64,000 nt of DNA. Origin: Haemophilus haemolyticus_M (GTDB taxonomy: Bacteria; Pseudomonadota; Gammaproteobacteria; Enterobacterales; Pasteurellaceae). Below, piece by piece: positions 8,358 to 17,002 of this stretch. Position numbers and translations under genes: made by a program. The stretch is taken from NCBI RefSeq assembly GCF_003490935.1, contig NZ_QQGD01000003.1, forward strand, positions 1-64,000, written 5' to 3'. Under the pieces are notes generated by a model, which worked only from the letters and a program-made list of their open reading frames with translations, was not told the DNA's origin and made no database searches. The stretch's first letter is position 1, and each line of letters begins with the position of its first letter.

Positions 8358-9905
8358 TTACCCCTCAATCTCCGCCACAATCTTGTCAATTTCTGCACGC
8401 AAGCGGTCAATATTAGCAACAGTTTGTTTAATTTCAGCATTGAGTTTATCGATATCAATGACTTCACGGGTGTCTTTTTGCTCCACATAAGAACTCACCG
8501 CAAGGTTGTATTCATTGTTAACGATGTCTTCAAAGGACACGGATTTAGCCAAATGTGGCACATCTTCTTTATCGGCAAACAGTTTGAGAATTTGCTCAAT
8601 ATGTTCCTCTTCCAAAATGTTGTTATTGGTGGCGGATTTAAATAAACCGCTGGCATCAATAAATTGGGTTTGGGTATTGGGTTTATGTTTGGAAAGCACT
8701 AGAATATTCACTGCAATACTGGTGCCAAAAAATAGATTTGGCGCTAAAGCAATAACCGTTTCCACGTAGTTATTATCCACCAAATATTGACGAATTTTTT
8801 GTTCCGCACCACCGCGATAAAAAATGCCAGGAAAGGAAACAATCGCCGCACGACCTTTTGCTGAAAGATAGCTCAAAGCGTGCAAAATAAAGGCGAAATC
8901 TGCTTTGGATTTCGGTGCAAGTACGCCAGCAGGGGCGAAACGTTCATCGTTAATCAGTGTGGGATCGTCTGAACCAATCCATTTCACAGAATAAGGCGGG
9001 TTAGAAACGATAGCATCGAAAGGTTTATCATCGCCAAATTGCGGATTCATTAAGGTGTTGCCTAAAGCAATATCAAACTTGTCGTAGTTGATGTTATGCA
9101 AAAACATATTCATACGGGCAAGGTTGTATGTGGTGTGGTTTATTTCCTGCCCGAAGAATCCTTCTTCAATGATGTGTTCGTCAAATTGTTTTTTCGCTTG
9201 CAATAATAAAGAACCGGAACCTGCAGCGGGGTCATAAATTTTGTTGACCTTGTCTTGTCCATACAAAGCCAGTCGAGCAATCAGCTTGGAAACGCATTGT
9301 GGTGTAAAGAACTCGCCACCTGATTTACCGGCATTAGCAGCATAATTGGAAATTAAAAATTCGTAAGCATCACCGAATAAATCAATATGATTATCTTCAA
9401 AGTCACCAAAATCTAACTCGGCAACGCCTTTTAATACTGCAGCTAGACGGCTGTTTTTATCGGCAACAGTATTGCCCAGACGGTTGCTGGTGGTATCAAA
9501 ATCGGCAAATAAGCCTTTGATATCCTGTTCGGAAGGGTAACCAGTAGCGGAGTTTTCGATATCAGTAAAAATACTTTTTAGATCTATATTTAGATTCGGA
9601 TTAGTATTGGCTGTCGCCACGACATTTTTAAATAGCTGGCTTGGGTAAATAAAATAGCCTTTTGCTTTGATGGTGTCTTCTTTGATCGCTGCAATAATAG
9701 GGTTGTCATCATTAAAAGTAGAATAATCAACGCTATCATCTCCACCTTTAATATAGTTGACAAAATTTTCACTGATAAAACGATAGAAAAGTGTACCCAA
9801 AACATACTGTTTAAAATCCCAACCATCGACGGAACCGCGTACATCATTAGCGATTTGCCAAATACGTCGTTGAAGTTCAGCGCGTTGTTGCATTGCTATT
9901 GTCAT
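8358..9905 (-). CDS. hsdM: Type I restriction-modification DNA methyltransferase HsdM
   Basis: N6-adenine methyltransferase subunit; two HsdM with one HsdS form the modification enzyme. The N-terminal HsdM helical domain (about residues 8-165) precedes the catalytic domain with SAM motif I DPAAGSGS at 225-232 and catalytic motif IV SNPPY at 301-305. A C-terminal helical tail contacts HsdS. The length of 515 residues matches the type IC family. The start codon at 9903-9905 has GAGG a few bases upstream. It is first in the operon and followed by hsdS after 8 bases. Confidence 0.95.
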   Translation of the reverse strand: MTIAMQQRAELQRRIWQIANDVRGSVDGWDFKQYVLGTLFYRFISENFVNYIKGGDDSVDYSTFNDDNPIIAAIKEDTIKAKGYFIYPSQLFKNVVATANTNPNLNIDLKSIFTDIENSATGYPSEQDIKGLFADFDTTSNRLGNTVADKNSRLAAVLKGVAELDFGDFEDNHIDLFGDAYEFLISNYAANAGKSGGEFFTPQCVSKLIARLALYGQDKVNKIYDPAAGSGSLLLQAKKQFDEHIIEEGFFGQEINHTTYNLARMNMFLHNINYDKFDIALGNTLMNPQFGDDKPFDAIVSNPPYSVKWIGSDDPTLINDERFAPAGVLAPKSKADFAFILHALSYLSAKGRAAIVSFPGIFYRGGAEQKIRQYLVDNNYVETVIALAPNLFFGTSIAVNILVLSKHKPNTQTQFIDASGLFKSATNNNILEEEHIEQILKLFADKEDVPHLAKSVSFEDIVNNEYNLAVSSYVEQKDTREVIDIDKLNAEIKQTVANIDRLRAEIDKIVAEIEG

Positions 9906-9953
9906 AAAATCCTCAGAATATTTTGTGTAATGAGTTGAATAGATATGTGAAAA

Positions 9954-9959
9954 ATTATA
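9954..9959 (-). promoter_or_regulatory. Probable -10 element of the hsd operon promoter
   Basis: A perfect TATAAT on the minus strand lies about 50 bases upstream of the hsdM start. No convincing -35 hexamer is seen at 16-18 bases. The gap 9906-10147 otherwise holds one uptake signal core near 10051 and the prlC terminator hairpin. Confidence 0.45.
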
Positions 9960-10113
9960 CAGGAAATTAGTCTATTCTGCGTGAATTTCTATGAGTTTAT
10001 CTTGCGGCTATTTGTAAAAATAATATCTCGTTTGCAGGTTTTGTCTTGATAAAGTGCGGTTGAAATTTGCAATGTTTTTATGAAGGGCTTTTTTAGCGGA
10101 AAATATTTGAGAA

Positions 10114-10134
10114 AGGGCATGTCGTGCATGCCCT
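10114..10134 (-). terminator. Hairpin terminator of prlC
   Basis: AGGGCATG and CATGCCCT form an 8-bp stem around a 5-base loop just downstream of the prlC stop; the T tract that follows on the minus strand is short (TTTCTC). Confidence 0.55.
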
Positions 10135-10147
10135 ATAGTTTGACGTA

Positions 10148-12193
10148 TTAGTTCATAATTCCTTTATGTCTTAACAACGCATCTAATTGCGGCTCACGGC
10201 CTCGGAAGCGTTTGAAGAGTTCCATTGGTTCTTCTGAGCCACCACGCGTGAGAATTTCATCTAAGAATGATTTGCCAGTGATTGGGTTGAAAATACCTTC
10301 TTCTTCAAAGCGTGAATAAGCATCAGCCGATAACACTTCTGCCCATAAATAGCTGTAATAACCTGCGGCGTAGCCCCCTGCAAAAATATGGCTGAAGCTG
10401 TGTGGAGTCCTTGCCCAATCTACACCTTTTATGACGGCAACTTGTGATTTCACTGCTTTAAGTGTTTCTAATATTTGATTGGTTTTTTCCGCATCAAAGG
10501 TGTGATGCAGACGGAAATCAAAAATCCCAAATTCAAGCTGACGTAAAATAAACATCGCCGCTTGGAAATTTTTCGCTTTTAACAATTGCGTGAGTTTTTC
10601 TTTTGGCAACGGCTCGCCTGTTTCGTAATGCCCTGAAATAAACGCCAAAGCCTCTTCTTCCCAGCACCAGTTTTCCATAAATTGACTTGGTAATTCCACT
10701 GCATCCCAAGGCACACCGTTAATACCCGCCACATCGGAGACATCAATTTGCGTGAGCATATGATGGATGCCGTGACCAAATTCGTGGAATAGCGTGGTGA
10801 CTTCATCGTGCGTAAATAAGGCTGGTTTATTCCCTATAGGTGCATTGAAGTTGCAAGTTAAATAAGCCACGGGAGTTTGAATGCTGCCATCCAGTTTACG
10901 CTTGCGCCCAATACAATCATCCATCCACGCACCACCACGTTTGTGTTCGCGCGCATATAAATCAAGATAGAAACTGCCACGGAGTTGATCGTTTTCATCA
11001 ATTAAATCAAAGAAGCGCACATCTTTATGCCAAGTGTCCACGCCTTTGCGTTCCACTGCACGAATATTGAAAATGCGTTTAATTAATTCAAACAACCCTG
11101 AAATCACGCGATTTTCAGGAAAATATGGGCGAAGATCTTCATCATTAATGGCGTATAAATGTTGTTTTTGTTTTTCGCTGTAAAAACCAATATCCCAAGG
11201 CGCAAGTTCAGTAACACCAAATTCTTTTTCGCAGTAATCTTTCAATTCTTGCAATTCTTTTTCGCCTTGTGGTTTAGCACGTTCGGCAAGATGATCTAAG
11301 AAATTAAGCACTTGTTGTGGGTTTTCTGCCATTTTGGTGGCAAGTGAAAGTTCGGTGTAAGTATTAAAACCGAGTAATTTCGCCAATTCCACGCGTAATG
11401 TAAGAATTTCTTCCATGACTTTACTGTTATCCCATTTGCCTGCGTTAGGGCCTTGCTCTGAGGCGCGTGTTGCATAAGCACGGTACATTTCTTCACGCAA
11501 TGCACGATTTTCGCAATAAGTCATCACAGGCAAATAACTTGGGATTTCTAACGTAAAACGATAGCCTTTTAATCCTTTACTTTCGGCAGATTGTTGTGCT
11601 GCTTGCAGTGCGGATTCAGGTAAACCAGCAAGTTCTGCTTCGTTTTCAATGAGTTTTTCCCAACCCATTGTTGCATCTAATACGTTATTGCTAAATTGTG
11701 AATTTAATTCGGATAAGCGCGCCACAATTTCGCCATAACGTTGTTGTTTATCTTCTGAAAGCCCGATACCTGAAAGTTCAAAATCACGCAGTGAATTTTC
11801 AATGGCTTTCTTTTGCGCAATAGAATAATCGGCAAATTCAGCACTATTTTTTAACGCTAAATAGGCATTATAAAGCCCTTTATGCTGACCAACCCAAGTG
11901 CTGTATTCAGAAAGTAATGGCAAGCACGCTTGATAGGCTTCACGTAATTCAGTGCTATTTTTTACTGAGTTGAGATGAGAAACGGGTGACCAAGCACGAT
12001 TTAAGCGATCATTGGTTTCCATTAAAGGTAAAATGAAATTTTCCCAAGTAAAGTGCGGTTGTTTTAACACTTGTTCTATCGTATCGCGACAATCTTGAAT
12101 TAATTTTTCAACAGCCGGTTGAATATGTTCTGGCTTGATTTGTGAAAATGGCGGTAAGCCTTGAATGTTAAGTAATGGATTTGACATAGACAT
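10148..12193 (-). CDS. prlC: Oligopeptidase A
   Basis: Cytosolic zinc metallopeptidase of the M3 family that degrades oligopeptides, including cleaved signal peptides. The zinc site HEFGH lies at residues 470-474, followed by the third ligand region with VELPSQFMENW. The length of 681 residues is normal for OpdA/PrlC. Two in-frame ATGs lie at 12193 and 12187; AAGGAA is spaced suitably for the first. It stands alone between the hsd operon and the divergent ybaN gene. The leftward end has its own hairpin. Confidence 0.96.
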   Translation of the reverse strand: MSMSNPLLNIQGLPPFSQIKPEHIQPAVEKLIQDCRDTIEQVLKQPHFTWENFILPLMETNDRLNRAWSPVSHLNSVKNSTELREAYQACLPLLSEYSTWVGQHKGLYNAYLALKNSAEFADYSIAQKKAIENSLRDFELSGIGLSEDKQQRYGEIVARLSELNSQFSNNVLDATMGWEKLIENEAELAGLPESALQAAQQSAESKGLKGYRFTLEIPSYLPVMTYCENRALREEMYRAYATRASEQGPNAGKWDNSKVMEEILTLRVELAKLLGFNTYTELSLATKMAENPQQVLNFLDHLAERAKPQGEKELQELKDYCEKEFGVTELAPWDIGFYSEKQKQHLYAINDEDLRPYFPENRVISGLFELIKRIFNIRAVERKGVDTWHKDVRFFDLIDENDQLRGSFYLDLYAREHKRGGAWMDDCIGRKRKLDGSIQTPVAYLTCNFNAPIGNKPALFTHDEVTTLFHEFGHGIHHMLTQIDVSDVAGINGVPWDAVELPSQFMENWCWEEEALAFISGHYETGEPLPKEKLTQLLKAKNFQAAMFILRQLEFGIFDFRLHHTFDAEKTNQILETLKAVKSQVAVIKGVDWARTPHSFSHIFAGGYAAGYYSYLWAEVLSADAYSRFEEEGIFNPITGKSFLDEILTRGGSEEPMELFKRFRGREPQLDALLRHKGIMN

Positions 12194-12309
12194 AAATGTT
12201 CCTTTTTTGAAAACTGTTCTTTATGTAACGGCAAATTCTATAATATCAAGGTTGAAAAATCTAAAAAATCAGTAATAATGGTTCGCATTTTCTTTTTATT
12301 AGGAACATT

Positions 12310-12672
12310 ATGAAGTTTATTTACATTGTTTTAGGTTTTCTTTCTCTTGCACTTGGCATTATTGGAATTTTCCTTCCTATTTTACCTACCACGCCTTTTT
12401 TATTACTTACTTTATTTTTCTTTGCAAAAGGTTCAAAACGCTTAGAACAATGGTTTTTAGGCACAAGTATTTATCAAAAACATCTTAAGTCTTTTAATGA
12501 AAATCGATCATTAAAGAAAAATACCAAAATTTGCATTTTGAGTTTTGCGACAACCATGCTACTCATTGGCTTTTACTTTACGCCAAGCGTGGTGGGGAAA
12601 AGTATTATTGCGGTATTAATTTGCATTAAATTTTGGTTCTTTTTATTTTGGGTTAAAACCGAGAATGAATAA
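12310..12672 (+). CDS. ybaN: YbaN-like inner-membrane protein (DUF454)
   Basis: A 120-residue integral membrane protein of the YbaN/DUF454 family. It has an N-terminal hydrophobic hairpin rich in prolines (IFLPILPTTPFLLLTLFFFAKGS, the family hallmark, about residues 20-42) and two further hydrophobic segments in the C-terminal half (about 77-95 and 98-117). Function is unknown. AGGA lies 6 bases before the ATG. Its last 8 bases overlap the start of the next gene, so the two are probably cotranscribed. Confidence 0.85.
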   Translation: MKFIYIVLGFLSLALGIIGIFLPILPTTPFLLLTLFFFAKGSKRLEQWFLGTSIYQKHLKSFNENRSLKKNTKICILSFATTMLLIGFYFTPSVVGKSIIAVLICIKFWFFLFWVKTENE

Positions 12673-14206
12673 TTTTCTAACTTTGTGCCAGCGAAGTGCG
12701 GTTATTTTTTCCATTATTTTTACTATGGTGGCTTGTGATAAATTGGATAATCCCAAGCCTGTTTCGCCACAAGTTGAAGCACCGAAAAATCCTCAATTAG
12801 AGCCCAACCGTGTTGAATTAAAACGTGGAGTTTATGGCGATCTTACTTTGCAACCTTGGCAAGCTAAAAACGAAGAACAAACGCAATTATTACGCGATCT
12901 TTTTGAAGGCTTAACGGCTTACGATGCACAAGGCAATCTTGTTCCTGCCGTAGCAGAAAGCTGGCAAACTAAAGATAATAAAACGTGGATTTTCACTTTG
13001 CGTGAAAATGCCAAATGGTCAAATGGTGAAGCGGTGACTGCCTCTGATTTTGTAAAATCTTGGCAAGCACTTTCCCAATCTGAAAGCCCGCTAAAAAATT
13101 ATTTGGCTTTTATGAATTTGAAAAATGCGAAGGCAGTATTGAAAAAAACACTGTCTGTGGAATCACTTGGATTATTCGTTGAAAATGACCGCACTTTACG
13201 CATCGAATTAGATAAAGCATCACCATATTTACCTTCTATGCTGGCGCACGTCAGCCTCTTGCCTCGCTATACGAAATCGACTGAAACCCTTATCAGCAAT
13301 GGAGCCTATCAATTACAAAGTCAGGCTGAAAATCAGCACATTTTAACTGCCAATCCTTATTATTGGGCAAAAGAAAAAGTAATATTTCAGCAAGTGAAGT
13401 ATCAAAAAATTGCAGCAGATGCAGATTTGTCCGATTTTGATGTGGTATTGAATCCGAAAAAAGCTGATCAGAATATCCAAGATTATCCGCAGCTTTGTAC
13501 TTACTTCTATGAGTTTAATTTTGCCGATTCTATGTTGCAAAAAAATACGGTAAGAAAAGCGATTGTTTCGATGATTTCAACCAAGAATTTGGTTGCAGAT
13601 ATTGCTCATCTTCATCCTAGCAATACTTTTCTGCCAAAATCTATGCTAGGTGAGCAAGAATCTATTTGGGAGCCTGTTGTTGCAGAACAGCTTCTTTCCC
13701 AAAATCAAATTAGTGAAACTCACCCGTTGAAATTACGTATTCGTTATGATGATTCGTCTCTGAATCAAACCATTGCAACGCGATTAAATCGCCAATTATC
13801 GCAATCAGATTTATTACGAGTTGAAAATCAAGGGATGAGTTGGCAAGAATTGCAAACAGCTCGCACAAAAGGTGATTTTCAATTAATTCGTTCTGGCTGG
13901 TGTGCTGATTTTAATGATCCCGTCGCTTTCTTAAATTTGTTCTATTCCAAAAGCCCTGATAACAAAAATGGCTATAAAAATGCTGAATTTGATCGTTTAT
14001 TTGAAGCAGCAATGACGACGACATCCGAGAAAGGGCGGTTAGAAAATTACACGAAATTAAAAGGGATAATTCAACAAGAATATTTAGTATTACCTATTTT
14101 TCAATACAGTATGCCAGTTTATCTCGCGCCAAGTATAATGGGCGCACAAGTAAATTCTGTTGGAACCATTTATAGCAAAGATTTATGGCGAAAGGTTAAA
14201 AATTAG
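12665..14206 (+). CDS. Family 5 (OppA/DppA-type) solute-binding lipoprotein
   Basis: Periplasm-facing lipoprotein of the peptide/nickel/heme solute-binding family SBP_bac_5, 513 residues. The N-terminus is a lipoprotein signal with lipobox MVAC and acylated Cys24. The early block EEQTQLLRDLFEGLTAYDAQ and the later WCADFNDPVAFLNLF segment are characteristic of oligopeptide-binding proteins. No permease or ATPase genes adjoin it, so it either feeds a transporter encoded elsewhere or acts alone. It begins inside the 3' end of ybaN. Substrate cannot be told from sequence; peptides or heme are possible since related Haemophilus proteins bind either. Confidence 0.85.
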   Translation: MNNFLTLCQRSAVIFSIIFTMVACDKLDNPKPVSPQVEAPKNPQLEPNRVELKRGVYGDLTLQPWQAKNEEQTQLLRDLFEGLTAYDAQGNLVPAVAESWQTKDNKTWIFTLRENAKWSNGEAVTASDFVKSWQALSQSESPLKNYLAFMNLKNAKAVLKKTLSVESLGLFVENDRTLRIELDKASPYLPSMLAHVSLLPRYTKSTETLISNGAYQLQSQAENQHILTANPYYWAKEKVIFQQVKYQKIAADADLSDFDVVLNPKKADQNIQDYPQLCTYFYEFNFADSMLQKNTVRKAIVSMISTKNLVADIAHLHPSNTFLPKSMLGEQESIWEPVVAEQLLSQNQISETHPLKLRIRYDDSSLNQTIATRLNRQLSQSDLLRVENQGMSWQELQTARTKGDFQLIRSGWCADFNDPVAFLNLFYSKSPDNKNGYKNAEFDRLFEAAMTTTSEKGRLENYTKLKGIIQQEYLVLPIFQYSMPVYLAPSIMGAQVNSVGTIYSKDLWRKVKN

Positions 14207-14215
14207 TAATCGCAC

Positions 14216-14244
14216 TTGCAATCAAGGAAAGAATTCTTTAAGAT
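14216..14244 (+). promoter_or_regulatory. Sigma-70 promoter of a candidate antisense RNA
   Basis: TTGCAA (14216-14221) and TAAGAT (14239-14244) are separated by exactly 17 bases, predicting a start near 14251. No gene on this strand follows before the convergent ribA gene, so the product would be a short non-coding RNA. Confidence 0.6.
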
Positions 14245-14290
14245 TGGAGGTATTGGGGACAACTCCTACATCGTCCCCGTAGCGATTATC

Positions 14291-14362
14291 TTAGATAACT
14301 GTTCCGGAACAGCTAACTAAACAACAGATAATCAAGAAAATGAAAAAGAGCGTTTTTTTCAT
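14291..14362 (-). CDS. 23-residue hydrophobic lipopeptide (candidate type I toxin-like or entericidin-like peptide)
   Basis: A short ORF starts with ATG-AAA-AAA and has a strong AGGAG (14371-14375) spaced 8 bases upstream. The peptide is Met-Lys-Lys-Thr, then a run of Leu/Ile/Phe, two cysteines, and the lipobox-like LVSC with Cys18, ending Ser-Gly-Thr-Val-Ile. It would be either a very short lipoprotein with a six-residue mature part or a single membrane helix like small toxic peptides. It lies between the ribA terminator and the orphan solute-binding gene, opposite the predicted antisense RNA. No good promoter is seen on its own strand, so low-level read-through from ribA is possible. I find no named homologue; the call rests on start, ribosome binding site and peptide character. 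Confidence 0.5.
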   Translation of the reverse strand: MKKTLFFIFLIICCLVSCSGTVI

Positions 14363-14397
14363 TTTACTTACTCCTGATAAGCCCCGATCTTTGGAAT

Positions 14398-14420
14398 ACG
14401 AGACGGGGTTTCTCGTTTTT
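14398..14420 (+). terminator. Intrinsic terminator of the candidate antisense RNA
   Basis: ACGAGA (14398-14403) pairs with TCTCGT (14411-14416), followed by TTTT. Its loop CGGGG can alternatively pair with CCCCG at 14382-14386, which would break the terminator stem. Confidence 0.65.
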
Positions 14421-14470
14421 AGCAATATGCTAAAAAATCTTTTGATTATTCCATGGCATAAAGTTTAAAT

Positions 14471-14510
14471 AAAAAAGCCATACTGTTCAATACAACAGTA
14501 TGGCTTTTTT
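14471..14510. terminator. Bidirectional terminator downstream of ribA
   Basis: A 17-bp perfect stem (14471-14487 with 14494-14510) has six A at one foot and six T at the other, with a 6-base loop. It can stop transcription from ribA on the minus strand and from the left on the plus strand. Confidence 0.95.
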
Positions 14511-14526
14511 AACATATATTATTTTA

Positions 14527-15177
14527 TTAAATAATCTCTTCTTGGCAATGTGGACAGGTCATTAAATGTTGTTCATCATTGTTATGCACAATGTAATGAC
14601 CCATTTTTTTCGCTTTTGTATCAAGATATTTTGTGTTGTAGCGGTTTTCGCCTACATTAAGCGGTACTCGTTCAACCACGTTGATACCTGCTTTTTTCAT
14701 GGTTTCTACTTTTTCTGGGTTGTTGGTCATCAAGCGAACTTTTTTTACACCAAGTAGCTCAAACATATCGGCACAGACTTCAAAGTTGCGTTCATCTGCT
14801 TTGAAACCTAAAGCAAGATTGGCTTCAATCGTATCCATTCCTTTATCTTGTAAAGAATAAGCACGGATTTTATTAATTAAACCAATTCCGCGGCCTTCTT
14901 CACGATGATAAATTAAGACACCGCGACCTTCTTCTTTAATTTGTTTCAACGCTGTCGCCAGTTGGAACCCACAATCGCATTTTAAGCTGTGAAGCGCATC
15001 GCCAGTTAAACATTCAGAATGGATGCGTGCTAACACAGGTTCATCAGCATTAGAAATATCACCCATCACTAAGGCTACATGTTCTTTTTTGGTATCTGGG
15101 AATTCAAATCCCACCATTTTGAAAATGCCGTATTCAGTGGGTAAATTAGCTTGCGCAACTAGCTGAATTTTTGCCAT
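14527..15177 (-). CDS. ribA: GTP cyclohydrolase II
   Basis: First committed enzyme of riboflavin synthesis; it opens GTP to 2,5-diamino-6-ribosylamino-4-pyrimidinone 5'-phosphate. The zinc-binding region HSECLTGDALHSLKCDCG and the catalytic HREEGRGIGL block are both present, and the C-terminal NNPEK motif follows. The ATG at 15177 gives the normal 216 residues and is preceded by AAGGA; an ATG 24 bases further upstream is in frame but less likely. It ends in a strong terminator. No FMN riboswitch is visible in its short leader. It is divergent from pgpB with 69 bases between the starts. Confidence 0.96.
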   Translation of the reverse strand: MAKIQLVAQANLPTEYGIFKMVGFEFPDTKKEHVALVMGDISNADEPVLARIHSECLTGDALHSLKCDCGFQLATALKQIKEEGRGVLIYHREEGRGIGLINKIRAYSLQDKGMDTIEANLALGFKADERNFEVCADMFELLGVKKVRLMTNNPEKVETMKKAGINVVERVPLNVGENRYNTKYLDTKAKKMGHYIVHNNDEQHLMTCPHCQEEII

Positions 15178-15246
15178 AAAGTGATCCTTATTCGTAGTCA
15201 TTTCTGTTAGAATGCGCGCGTTATTTTTTATTATTAAGGGGCGAGC

Positions 15247-15972
15247 ATGTTTAAAAGGCTGTCATTATATACGTTATTACTTTGTCTTGTACCATTTTTT
15301 ATTTGGGGTATTTCCTATCAGTGGCATGGCAATAGCCAATTAACTGAAGCTGATTATTGGCTTTATTTGCTCACTGAAACGGGTAGCGTACCTTATGCGT
15401 TGATCACCTGTGTGTTGTTTACGTTTTTGTTCGCATTTTTATTCAAAAATCCAAAACAATGGATATTAGGTGTAATTGTGATGGGGATTTCAGTTATTGC
15501 CACTCAAGCCGCAAAAACGGGGGCAAAAGCATTGTTTGAAGAGCCTCGTCCCTTCACCGTGTATCTAGCTGAACAAACTCATTCAACGCCTGAAAACTTT
15601 TATAAAAATGACCGCACTTTGCGTGCAGAAATGGCTAAGAATTTTTATTCGATAGATGCCATCACACCAGCTTGGTTAGTTCATCATTATGAAAATGAAA
15701 CGGGGTATTCATTCCCCTCTGGACATACGATTTTTGCGGCAACGTGGCTTATGCTTGCTGTTGGCTTTACCCAATTATTGGGTAACCGTTCTTTTAAAGC
15801 AAAATTGCTGGTGGCGGGCATTGCGGTGTGGGGCTTATTGATGTTGATTAGCCGTGTGCGATTAGGCATGCATTACCCAATTGATTTATTGGTGGCGACA
15901 TTACTGGCATGGTTGATTAATAGCATTATTTTTTCTTTTTTGAAGAAAAAGGCGATCTTCGTCATAAAATAA
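15247..15972 (+). CDS. pgpB: PgpB-type membrane phosphatase (PAP2 family)
   Basis: Inner-membrane lipid phosphatase acting on phosphatidylglycerophosphate, undecaprenyl pyrophosphate and related lipids in E. coli. All three PAP2 signature motifs are present in order: Lys94-x6-Arg101-Pro102, PSGH at 157-160, and Ser202-Arg203-x5-His209-x3-Asp213. Several hydrophobic segments surround them. The length of 241 residues is close to E. coli PgpB. The start ATG at 15247 follows AAGGGGCGAGC. It is terminated by an inverted pair of uptake signals. Confidence 0.92.
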   Translation: MFKRLSLYTLLLCLVPFFIWGISYQWHGNSQLTEADYWLYLLTETGSVPYALITCVLFTFLFAFLFKNPKQWILGVIVMGISVIATQAAKTGAKALFEEPRPFTVYLAEQTHSTPENFYKNDRTLRAEMAKNFYSIDAITPAWLVHHYENETGYSFPSGHTIFAATWLMLAVGFTQLLGNRSFKAKLLVAGIAVWGLLMLISRVRLGMHYPIDLLVATLLAWLINSIIFSFLKKKAIFVIK

Positions 15973-15978
15973 TGATTT

Positions 15979-16016
15979 AAGTGCGGTTAAAATTTTGGCT
16001 AATTTTAACCGCACTT
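15979..16016. terminator. Inverted uptake-signal pair acting as terminator of pgpB
   Basis: A 16-bp perfect stem (15979-15994 with 16001-16016) built from AAGTGCGGTTAAAATT and its complement, with a 6-base loop and T-rich 3' flank. Confidence 0.8.
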
Positions 16017-16035
16017 CTTTATATAGGAGCAGATT

Positions 16036-16950
16036 ATGTATTATGGTTTAGATATTGGTGGCACGAAAATAGAGCTTGCTGTATTCAATGAAAAATTAGA
16101 AAAATTATATTCTGAACGGGTGCCAACACCTAAAACCGACTATGAAGAATGGCTTAACACGATTGTGGATTTAGTGAATCGTGCTGATGAAAAGTTTGGT
16201 GAAGTGGGCACCGTAGGTTTGGGCGTGCCTGGTTTTGTTAATCAACAAACTGGATTAGCCGAAATTACCAATATTCGTGTGGCAGATAATAAACCAATTT
16301 TACGCGATTTGTCTGCACGTTTAGGCCGTAAAGTGCGGGCAGAAAATGACGCAAATTGTTTCGCATTATCTGAAGCATGGGATGCCGAAAATCAGCAATA
16401 TCCGACTGTACTTGGTTTAATTCTTGGAACTGGTTTTGGTGGCGGCTTTGTCTTAAATGGTAAAGTTCATTCAGGTCAAGTGGGAATGGCGGGAGAGCTT
16501 GGTCATTTACAACTAAATTATCATGCTTTGAAATTATTGGGGTGGGATAAAGCCCCGATTTATCAATGTGGTTGTGGCAACAAGGCTTGTTTGGATAATT
16601 ATCTGTCAGGTCGCGGTTTTGAAATGCTTTATCGAGATTTGAAAGGTGAAACATTATCTGCTCGAGAAATTATTGATTTGTTCTATCAAGGCAATGAAAG
16701 TGCGGTAGATTTTGTGAATCTTTTTGTTGAATTGGCGGCGATTTCTATTGGCAATATCATTACGGCATTTGATCCGCATATGATTGTGCTAGGTGGTGGA
16801 TTATCTAATTTTGATTACCTTTATGAGGCTTTACCAAAAGTATTACCACCTCACTTGATGCGGACAGCAAAAGTTCCACCAATTAAAAAAGCGAAACACG
16901 GCGATTCCGGTGGTGTGCGTGGTGCGGCGGCGTTGTTTTTAACCAAATAA
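16036..16950 (+). CDS. nagK: N-acetyl-D-glucosamine kinase (ROK family)
   Basis: Phosphorylates N-acetylglucosamine recovered from cell wall turnover to GlcNAc-6-phosphate. ROK hallmarks: phosphate-binding DIGGTK at residues 6-11, catalytic END with Asp105, and the zinc site with His157 and Cys178, Cys180 and Cys185 in QCGCGNKACLDNYLSGRG. The length of 304 residues matches NagK. Start at 16036 follows AGGAG. Other ROK kinases such as fructokinase are closely related, so the sugar is inferred from overall resemblance to the H. influenzae enzyme. It stands alone between two terminators. Confidence 0.88.
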   Translation: MYYGLDIGGTKIELAVFNEKLEKLYSERVPTPKTDYEEWLNTIVDLVNRADEKFGEVGTVGLGVPGFVNQQTGLAEITNIRVADNKPILRDLSARLGRKVRAENDANCFALSEAWDAENQQYPTVLGLILGTGFGGGFVLNGKVHSGQVGMAGELGHLQLNYHALKLLGWDKAPIYQCGCGNKACLDNYLSGRGFEMLYRDLKGETLSAREIIDLFYQGNESAVDFVNLFVELAAISIGNIITAFDPHMIVLGGGLSNFDYLYEALPKVLPPHLMRTAKVPPIKKAKHGDSGGVRGAAALFLTK

Positions 16951-16964
16951 TTCAGCAAACTAAC

Positions 16965-16995
16965 GGGCGTATTCGAATAATACGCCCTTTATTTT
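16965..16995 (+). terminator. Terminator of nagK
   Basis: GGGCGTATT (16965-16973) pairs with AATACGCCC (16979-16987), followed by TTTATTTT. Confidence 0.9.
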
Positions 16996-17002
16996 GAAAA
17001 AT

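Larger units (their letters stand above)
14251..14420 (+). ncRNA. Candidate ~170-nt antisense RNA opposite a small lipopeptide ORF
   Basis: Predicted from the promoter at 14216-14244 to the intrinsic terminator at 14398-14420. It opens with hairpin GGGGAC/GTCCCC (14255-14260 with 14273-14278), then a long stem GATTATCT/AGATAATC enclosing the palindrome CTGTTCCGGAACAG. A CCCCG at 14382-14386 can pair with CGGGG at 14404-14408 inside the terminator loop, so two exclusive structures are possible. The RNA would cover the whole 23-codon ORF on the minus strand and its ribosome binding site. I do not recognise it as a known RNA family. Confidence 0.45.

Noticed and set aside
9590..9847. Minus-strand ORF inside hsdM in another frame
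   Set aside because: It is a shadow frame of hsdM with no homology, start signal or independent context.
14251..14420. FMN riboswitch associated with ribA
   Set aside because: The element lies downstream of ribA, not in its leader, and the FMN aptamer's conserved core sequences are absent.
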